In this document: positions 5,814 through 10,881 of the stretch, one piece after another
Numbering within the stretch: position 1 is the stretch's first letter
Layout: every line of letters starts with the position of its first letter
Source: Methanobacteriota archaeon
GTDB taxonomy: Archaea; Thermoplasmatota; DTKX01; GCA-020343715
Length of the DNA stretch: 10,881 bases
Direction of reading: 5' to 3'
NCBI GenBank assembly: GCA_030597775.1
Contig: JAUVRF010000024.1
Location: 1-10,881, forward strand
Program-made: the position numbers and the translations under genes
Notes under the pieces: generated by a model
The model's input: only the letters and a program-made list of their open reading frames with translations
The model's database searches: none
What the model was told of the DNA's origin: nothing

Positions 5814-8036
5814 ATGCGAAAACTCATGAGCCATGCTGTGGAACGTTCCGGGGCTCCCTTTGGTAAGGTGTTCCGTCTACCCACCGTGCTACCACTGCTG
5901 CTGCTCGTGGCCATTGCCATGGCGGGTGCCGTGAGCGTCGCGGGAGAGGTGATCGATGAGGACCTCACCATCGACACCCATGTCGACTGGTCCGATGCTG
6001 AGGACACCATCAGCGCCAACATCACCGTGGTGAGCGGAGGCCTGCTGAACATCACCGATGCCACGATCACCTTCGACTCCCCTGAGGACGCGCCCATCGG
6101 CCTTCAGATCGGGCACGAGGGTGCACTGCTGATGACCCGGGTCACCTGCCAGGCCGCGGAGCATCCCTTCATCTTCAGCTCCTTTGGCGACACTACCATC
6201 GTGTCCAGCAGCTTCTCGGGCCTCTACAGCGTCATGGAGGAGGCCACGATCGTCGGATTTGTGGGCGGGATAGTTGCCGAGGGAGGCGACCTGGTCCTGG
6301 AGGACGTGACCATCGACAGCGAGGGCGTTGCGGTCAGCCTGTTCGGCACCAACTTCACGGTGGATGGCCTCACCGTGACCGGGGGTTCCTTCGGGGTGCT
6401 GGCCCTCGATTCAGAGGGCACCATGGCCGACGTCGAGATATCGGGGACCGGAATGGCCTTCGCGATGGAGGGGACCACCGTGGACATGACGGACATCGAG
6501 GTCTCCGACGGCAACTGGACCCTGTGGGCCATGGCCTCGAGCCTCACCATCTCGAACATGCTATCCCTGTCCACCGGTGACCATGTATCCCTGGAGAACT
6601 GCACCACCGTGATCACGGATTCGGAGTTCAAGGGAGGAACGGTGGGCACCCTGGCCATACTCGGCTACCTGGAGGTCGTTCGATGCGAGTTCCACAATGT
6701 GTCCACGGGCGTGGAACTGGTCTACGCCGAGGGGAGGGTCGTTGATGTCCTGGTGGAGAGCCCGTACAACGTGGGCATTATCCTCAACTTCGTCGGTTAT
6801 GCGGCCGAGACGCCCCGCTTCGAGTTCGACAACGTGACGATAGCCAGGGGCACCGAGGCGGCCATTGACATCGAGGGCTCCGACATCCAGCTCAGCAATC
6901 TCACAATCGAGGGTTGCGGCAACGGCGTGGACATATCCACCTCCACCGTGATCTTGAGGGACGCCCTCATCACCGGGTCGACCCAGTGCCGACCCTACGG
7001 ATGCAGCTACACCGCCACCGGCACCGGGATCGCCCTGGAGACGGCCTCCGTCGAGATGTTCAACGTGACCATCGATGGAAGCAACGGGCCGGCCCTGTCC
7101 TCCTACTTCAGCCTGATCAACGCCACCTCGTCCGCCTTCATCAATGGCAACGTCTCCGGACTCGTAATGGTCTACAGCGCGGTCAACCTGCACTCGAGCG
7201 TTATCCGCGACAACGCCTTCTGGGGCATAGAGTCCCTGGGCTACGACATAGACCCCGAGGAGCTGGACGTCACCTGGGGCAACGGCCTCGCTGACCTCCG
7301 CATGAACATGACCATCAACGTGAAGGTCTTCGACGACCACGGCATGTGGCTGTCCCACGCCGACGTCACCGCCACCAGCAGCGACGTGACCGTGGGGCCG
7401 TACACCACCGGCTTCGGCGGCTCGTCCCCCACCTTCGAGCTGCCACTCTACGAATGGACCCACGGGACCGAGGGCTATTCCTTCAACCCGTGGACCTTCA
7501 CCGTGGTCTACGGCGAGTTCCACAACGCCACCGAGGTGGACCTTGTGCTGGGACTCGCGCAGATAGACCTGATCGTTCCCGTCCCCAGGGCGGACATGGT
7601 CATCGCCGGTATCAAGGCTCCCGACACCATCGCCCCCGGGGAGGTGGCCTCAATCAGTGCCACCGTGAGGAACGAAGGCAACTTCACGCTGGAGAGCGCG
7701 GTCCTGACCTTCTACTACCGGGACGATAACGGCTTCCAGCGGGTGATCGGGGATACCTCCGTCGGCCCCATAGCCCCCGGGGAGTCCGAGGAGGGCGCCA
7801 TCACCTGGACCCCGGACATCGAGGGCAAGTACACCATCGTGGCCTTCGTGGACGTCGATGACGACGTGGAAGAGGAGAACGAGGACAACAACCGGATGGA
7901 GCGGGAACTGGAGGTAAGCGACGAGGGCGGGAACGGGATACCCGGACCGGGCGCCCTGGTGGCCTTGGCCGCCCTGGCAGCGGTCGCCCTCGGTCTGCTG
8001 TCGATGAGCGTCGGAGGACGCCGGGACCGGGACTGA
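5814..8036 (+). CDS. Secreted beta-helix protein with CARDB-type domain and C-terminal sorting-like tail
   Basis: This is a surface protein of 740 residues from the ATG at 5814. The frame opens at an ATG at 5754, but the 20 extra residues are polar and would sit ahead of a normal signal peptide, so 5814 (MRKLM...) or 5826 is preferred. A signal segment lies at about 22-43. Residues about 45-475 consist of short strand repeats such as LVLEDVTI, FTVDGLTV and IQLSNLTI, typical of right-handed parallel beta-helices (pectate-lyase/NosD-like). A beta domain follows, then a CARDB-like domain at about 592-701 (RNEGN, W-T-P, DNN near its end). The tail is GIPGPGALVALAALAAVALGL, then GGRRDRD. Many NxS/T sequons are present. 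No polysaccharide-lyase catalytic residues can be assigned, so an adhesive or structural role is as likely as glycan cleavage. It follows the propeller gene by 75 bp. Confidence 0.85.
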   Translation: MRKLMSHAVERSGAPFGKVFRLPTVLPLLLLVAIAMAGAVSVAGEVIDEDLTIDTHVDWSDAEDTISANITVVSGGLLNITDATITFDSPEDAPIGLQIGHEGALLMTRVTCQAAEHPFIFSSFGDTTIVSSSFSGLYSVMEEATIVGFVGGIVAEGGDLVLEDVTIDSEGVAVSLFGTNFTVDGLTVTGGSFGVLALDSEGTMADVEISGTGMAFAMEGTTVDMTDIEVSDGNWTLWAMASSLTISNMLSLSTGDHVSLENCTTVITDSEFKGGTVGTLAILGYLEVVRCEFHNVSTGVELVYAEGRVVDVLVESPYNVGIILNFVGYAAETPRFEFDNVTIARGTEAAIDIEGSDIQLSNLTIEGCGNGVDISTSTVILRDALITGSTQCRPYGCSYTATGTGIALETASVEMFNVTIDGSNGPALSSYFSLINATSSAFINGNVSGLVMVYSAVNLHSSVIRDNAFWGIESLGYDIDPEELDVTWGNGLADLRMNMTINVKVFDDHGMWLSHADVTATSSDVTVGPYTTGFGGSSPTFELPLYEWTHGTEGYSFNPWTFTVVYGEFHNATEVDLVLGLAQIDLIVPVPRADMVIAGIKAPDTIAPGEVASISATVRNEGNFTLESAVLTFYYRDDNGFQRVIGDTSVGPIAPGESEEGAITWTPDIEGKYTIVAFVDVDDDVEEENEDNNRMERELEVSDEGGNGIPGPGALVALAALAAVALGLLSMSVGGRRDRD

Positions 8037-8046
8037 AGAGCCCTGG

Positions 8047-9132
8047 TCACTGCCCTTCCCGATCGGCACGTCTCGCCTTCAGGGCCTTCTTGAGGTCCTC
8101 GATCATCTCGACGGGGGCCGGGTCCATGCCCTTCAAGAAGGCAAGGTAGAGCGAGGTGTAGTCGCCGACGTAGGTGGTGCTGAGGATGCGCGCCAGGGCG
8201 CCCTCCCCCTGTGCCCTGACCTCGCAGGTCAGCCGGGCGTTGCGGAAGGCGATCTCCCGGGTGAGCTCGATCCGGTCGATGGTATCCTGGTCCTCCATGT
8301 TGTCCCGGAGGATCACCACGGAGAACAGGTCCTGGTTGCCCGACTCGCCCCATGCGGGGGTGTCGTTGTGGTTGCACTCGGGGAACACGTCGTCCCGGGC
8401 AAGCATCTTCGGGTTCTCGTTGAGCTGGCAGCGCCATCGGCGAGCGGCGGCCCCAAGGAGACCATGACCGTATATCACGGGTATCGTTCCGTGCAGGCTG
8501 TGGGCCATCTGCTTGGCCGGGTTCCCGTCCGTGGGCGTGGTGGGGGCAAGCTGCTTCTGGATGCCCGAGAGCACCGTGTGGGCCTCCCGCAGTTCGTCCA
8601 GTGCGTACGCCAGCCCCACCGCCTCCATCCCCACGAGAAGGGGCACGAGGAGGTACGCCGTGGCGGCCCGGGGAACGGGCAGGTCGTCGGGGATCATCAC
8701 CAGGGGCACGCCGCGCTGGCGAGCCCTGGCCACCAGCTCACCGCCCGAGGCGATGGCCACGGTCTGGCAACCCCGCATCATGGCGTCCTCGAAGCAGGAT
8801 AGCGTCTCCTCGGTGTTCCCCGAGTAGCTCTCCACGAAGACCAGTGTCCGGTCGCCGCAGTACGCGGGCAGGTGGTAGTCGTTCACGACATCCACGGGCA
8901 CGTCGAGACGGTCCCTTGCCCAGTCCCGCAACAGCTGGCCCGAGATGCCCGAGCCTCCCATGCCCACGATGACCACGTTGCGCGGGTCGAACGTGGGCCA
9001 GTCGACACCCTCAGCTATGACTGTCGCGTGACGCAGCTGGTCGGGGAAGGCGCCCACCGTGTCCAGCAATGCGCTCCTGTCAAGGGCCCTCATCCGCTCC
9101 ACATCGTCCAGCACTGCATCACCCCACTTCAT
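8047..9132 (-). CDS. Bifunctional phosphoglucose/phosphomannose isomerase
   Basis: This cytoplasmic enzyme interconverts glucose-6-P or mannose-6-P with fructose-6-P, feeding glycolysis/gluconeogenesis and mannose-based glycan or lipid synthesis. The protein has 361 residues, near the family's usual length of about 300-360. The N-terminal SIS domain has GMGGSGISG (57-65) and SYSGNTEET (102-110), the phosphosugar-binding loops. R155 follows in VPRAA. In the C-terminal half E239 (NENPK) and H255 (NHND) are 16 apart and K334 is 79 further on, the spacing of Glu203, His219 and Lys298 as I recall them from the Pyrobaculum aerophilum enzyme. The end, KGMDPAPVEMIEDLKKAL, is typical. Its start overlaps the end of the endonuclease IV-like gene by 14 bp, implying co-transcription and possible translational coupling; GAGG directly abuts the ATG, too close for a normal Shine-Dalgarno. 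Its stop is 10 bp from that of the converging beta-helix gene. Confidence 0.95.
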   Translation of the reverse strand: MKWGDAVLDDVERMRALDRSALLDTVGAFPDQLRHATVIAEGVDWPTFDPRNVVIVGMGGSGISGQLLRDWARDRLDVPVDVVNDYHLPAYCGDRTLVFVESYSGNTEETLSCFEDAMMRGCQTVAIASGGELVARARQRGVPLVMIPDDLPVPRAATAYLLVPLLVGMEAVGLAYALDELREAHTVLSGIQKQLAPTTPTDGNPAKQMAHSLHGTIPVIYGHGLLGAAARRWRCQLNENPKMLARDDVFPECNHNDTPAWGESGNQDLFSVVILRDNMEDQDTIDRIELTREIAFRNARLTCEVRAQGEGALARILSTTYVGDYTSLYLAFLKGMDPAPVEMIEDLKKALKARRADREGQ

Positions 9133-9934
9133 CCTCGAGAAGGTTCTTGAGGAGGATCGCGTCCTTCTCTAGTAAAGGGCTCTCGCATATTAAATGCACG
9201 TCGCACTCCAGCGACTGGAGCACCGGTGCGAGGAGGCGGAAGTCCGGGTCCCAGGCGTCCACGGGCAGGTGGCGGATCTCGCCCTTCTCCCCGTACTGGA
9301 TGCTCTGGAAGTGGCCGTAAAGCAGGCAATCGCTGACCCCCAGTGCCCAATCCACCAGGCTCCGGAAGTCGTCCTCCGTCCTGAGGGAGCCCCCGGTACG
9401 GGCGTGAACGTGGGAGAAGTCCACGACGGGGATCACGACATCCACCTGGTCGGCCACGGCCTCGATCTCCTCCAGCGTTCCCCAGGCGGAGGGGCGACCA
9501 GTGGTCTCCAGGCCCACCTTGACGCCGGTGATGCCCTCCTCCTCCATCCTGGTCTGGACCAGGAGGATGCGCTCCACGACGCCGTCGGTGGCCTCGTCGC
9601 TCTCCAGCCCCCCGTAGGTGCCGCCGTGGCCGGCGAAGAAGGGGGCACCGAGCCAGTGGCACCGTCTGGCAGTCTCCACGATGTGGTCGACGCTGCTTTC
9701 CCGCACCTCCTCCCGGGCCGAGTTGAGGGACACGTAGTAGGGCGCGTGGGCGGAGAGGGCGATGCCCCGTTCCTCGGCACGCTGGCCCACCTTCCGGGTG
9801 GTCTCCTCGCTGGCCCGCGCCCCCCGTACGTAGTTGACCTCCAGGGCGCCGAGGCCCATGTCCGCCACGATGCCCACCGCCTCCAGTGTGCTCTTGGCCT
9901 GGGTGGTGGATCCGGACGGTCCGATGCGTATCAT
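9119..9934 (-). CDS. Endonuclease IV-like (AP endonuclease 2 family) TIM-barrel protein
   Basis: Likely an apurinic/apyrimidinic endonuclease that cuts DNA 5' of abasic sites in base-excision repair. It has 271 residues against about 285 for E. coli Nfo. Metal-ligand positions match in order: H63 (SAHAPYY, Nfo H69), H103 (GHGG, H109), E143 (LETTG, E145), D172 and H175 (VDFSH, D179/H182), H208 (YGHFQ, H216), H222 (EIRH, H231) and E251 (ICESP, E261). The Asp two residues before the last His (Nfo D229) is replaced by Ile220, so one zinc ligand may be missing or supplied by Glu219. The ETTG...WGTLEEI phrase resembles archaeal members. It heads a two-gene unit with the isomerase. Another xylose-isomerase-like TIM-barrel activity remains possible. 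Confidence 0.85.
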   Translation of the reverse strand: MIRIGPSGSTTQAKSTLEAVGIVADMGLGALEVNYVRGARASEETTRKVGQRAEERGIALSAHAPYYVSLNSAREEVRESSVDHIVETARRCHWLGAPFFAGHGGTYGGLESDEATDGVVERILLVQTRMEEEGITGVKVGLETTGRPSAWGTLEEIEAVADQVDVVIPVVDFSHVHARTGGSLRTEDDFRSLVDWALGVSDCLLYGHFQSIQYGEKGEIRHLPVDAWDPDFRLLAPVLQSLECDVHLICESPLLEKDAILLKNLLEDEVG

Positions 9935-9959
9935 GGGTCCCGGGGATGGGCCAGGAGAC

Positions 9960-9967
9960 CTATAAGG
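9960..9967 (-). promoter_or_regulatory. TATA-like box for the endonuclease IV-like/isomerase unit
   Basis: The minus strand reads CCTTATAG here. Its centre is about 29 bp upstream of the ATG at 9934, placing the transcription start within a few bases of the start codon. This suggests a leaderless or nearly leaderless message and supports 9934 as the correct start. No Shine-Dalgarno sequence is seen. Confidence 0.5.
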
Positions 9968-9998
9968 CTTGCCGATTACCGCGATATGAGAACGGCGG

Positions 9999-10013
9999 GG
10001 ATATCTTCATAAC
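9999..10013 (+). promoter_or_regulatory. Candidate TATA region for the epimerase-like gene
   Basis: The plus strand is A/T-rich here (GGATATCTTCATAAC) in the 111-bp divergent gap. The TTCATAAC part is centred about 37 bp ahead of the ATG at 10046, which would leave a leader of about 10 bases. The call rests on composition and distance only. Confidence 0.3.
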
Positions 10014-10045
10014 CCGCCTGCCGAAATCACGAACGGGTCCAGTAC

Positions 10046-10881
10046 ATGGTAGGCACCTGTCTAGTCATCGGAGCTACGGGATCCTTGGGCTCCGCCCTCG
10101 TGCGCAAGCTGGAGGGGGAGGACCTAAGGGTCCTGGTACGCAGCGAGGAAGCCTTCAGGGAGCGCTTTGGCGACATGAAGGTGGACATCTACGAGGGCGA
10201 CCTGTCCAACCAGGAGGACATCGACAGGGCCATCGACGACGCTGACACCGTCTTCCACTGCGCCAGTGCTCCCTACTTCCACTGGGGCGACCTGGTGGGC
10301 CACACCCGCCGGCTCATCACCGCCGCAGAGGAGGAGGAGAAGGTGGTCGACATCGTGTTCCCCGGCAACATCCTGGTCTACGGCGACGTCGGGGGTGGCA
10401 CCGTATGCGAGGACCAGGCCCACGAACCCGACACCCGCAAGGGCATCATCCGCGAGAACCTGGAGCGGCAGTTGCGGGAGGCCAACACCCGGGGCGAGTG
10501 TCGGACCACCGGCCTCAGGTTGCCCGACCGGTACGGTCCCGAGGTGGAGAGCCGATGCCAGATACGCATCTTCCCCGAGGTCATAGAGGGTAGCGCCGTC
10601 ACCTGGCCAGGTGACCTGGACGCCGACCGGGAGTTCATCTTCGTGGACGACGCGGCGGCAGCCATGGTGCGCCTGGCAGAGAGCGAGGTCGCCTGGGGCA
10701 AGTCCTGGAACGTCCCGGGCCCCGGGACCACCACGGCGAGTGAGTTCATCGAGCTGGCCTTCAAGATAGCGGGCCAGGAGCCCGACATCAGGTCCGTGGG
10801 CAAGGGCCCGCTGCATGCCCGCGGCCTCGTCCACAGGGCCCCCAAGGAGGACCCCGCGCCGTTCGACCTCTCCGCGCCCCC
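10046..10881 (+). CDS. NAD(P)-dependent epimerase/dehydratase-like protein, 3' end outside window
   Basis: The first 278 residues of an SDR-type Rossmann protein, open to the window edge. G9-x-x-G12-x-x-G15 in VIGATGSLG is the dinucleotide-binding loop; Arg32 after the second strand hints at NADPH, by family analogy. VFHCAS (69-74) follows the fourth strand. Further family features are FPGNILVYG (105-113), LRLPDRYGP (157-165) and REFIFVDDAA (195-204), the last a common extended-SDR substrate-domain motif. The usual catalytic Tyr-x-x-x-Lys is not seen; aligning on the downstream Glu puts Lys132 and Arg136 (KGIIR) in those places. It may therefore be an atypical SDR with binding or reductase rather than true epimerase activity. 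ATG at 10046 is chosen because the glycine motif follows at the normal distance. It is divergent from the endonuclease IV-like gene. Substrate unknown. Confidence 0.85.
   Translation, partial: MVGTCLVIGATGSLGSALVRKLEGEDLRVLVRSEEAFRERFGDMKVDIYEGDLSNQEDIDRAIDDADTVFHCASAPYFHWGDLVGHTRRLITAAEEEEKVVDIVFPGNILVYGDVGGGTVCEDQAHEPDTRKGIIRENLERQLREANTRGECRTTGLRLPDRYGPEVESRCQIRIFPEVIEGSAVTWPGDLDADREFIFVDDAAAAMVRLAESEVAWGKSWNVPGPGTTTASEFIELAFKIAGQEPDIRSVGKGPLHARGLVHRAPKEDPAPFDLSAP

Noticed and set aside
4434..5834. Minus-strand open frame of 466 codons opposite the Ig-like repeats
   Set aside because: It lies wholly opposite a strongly supported gene, is rich in Val/Gly/His/Asp runs without any domain, and is the usual antisense shadow of GC-rich third codon positions.
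5814..7250. Beta-helix protein as a polysaccharide lyase
   Set aside because: The coil-like repeats fit the fold, but no catalytic Asp/Arg/Lys set of a named lyase family could be placed, so only the fold is claimed.
6561..7523. Minus-strand open frame of 320 codons opposite the beta-helix protein
   Set aside because: It is an antisense shadow of repetitive sense sequence, with no signal, domain or promoter.
9194..10012. Plus-strand open frame of 272 codons opposite the endonuclease IV-like gene
   Set aside because: The opposite strand encodes eight of the nine metal ligands in order; this frame has no recognisable feature and runs through the divergent promoter region.
10124..10834. Minus-strand open frame of 236 codons opposite the epimerase-like gene
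   Set aside because: The plus-strand frame shows the Rossmann GxxGxxG and SDR motifs; the minus frame shows none.

Overview
The window looks like the chromosome of a GC-rich archaeon, most likely a member of the Thermoplasmatota. This is inferred from several things: an archaeal-type bifunctional phosphoglucose/phosphomannose isomerase, an archaeal-style endonuclease IV-like protein, A/T-rich TATA-like boxes about 27-30 bp ahead of start codons with no clear Shine-Dalgarno sequence, and large Asp-rich surface proteins anchored by a C-terminal membrane helix. No marker gene (rRNA, ribosomal protein) is present, so the lineage is not proven.

Layout. (1) 66-1517, minus: a secreted, membrane-anchored M14 zinc carboxypeptidase, with a very strong G-quadruplex motif just past its stop. 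(2) 1518-1673: a divergent promoter region. (3) 1674-5738, plus: what reads as one gene of about 1354 codons for a giant surface protein (signal peptide, seven FG-GAP calcium motifs, Ig-like domains, PKD-like domain, one membrane helix), interrupted by a single in-frame TAA at 2694-2696. (4) 5814-8036, plus: a secreted beta-helix protein with a CARDB-type domain and a sorting-signal-like C-terminal tail. (5) 9934 to 8047, minus: a two-gene overlapping unit, endonuclease IV-like protein followed by phosphoglucose/phosphomannose isomerase, converging on gene 4 with only 10 bp between the stops. (6) 10046 to the window end, plus: an NAD(P)-binding epimerase-like protein, divergent from (5) and cut by the window edge.

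The left 8 kb is therefore a cell-surface block: one exopeptidase and two very large extracellular proteins, each with its own membrane attachment. The right 2.8 kb is housekeeping: sugar-phosphate interconversion, probable DNA base-excision repair, and an oxidoreductase. Nothing links the two blocks beyond adjacency. No tRNA, rRNA, CRISPR array, insertion sequence or phage gene was seen, and no gene-free stretch exceeds 156 bp.

The point most worth following up is the split propeller gene. The stop falls inside the blade between FG-GAP motifs 4 and 5, the frame is intact on both sides, and only the joined product has the seven motifs of a closed propeller. The joined protein has an integrin-alpha-like order of parts.
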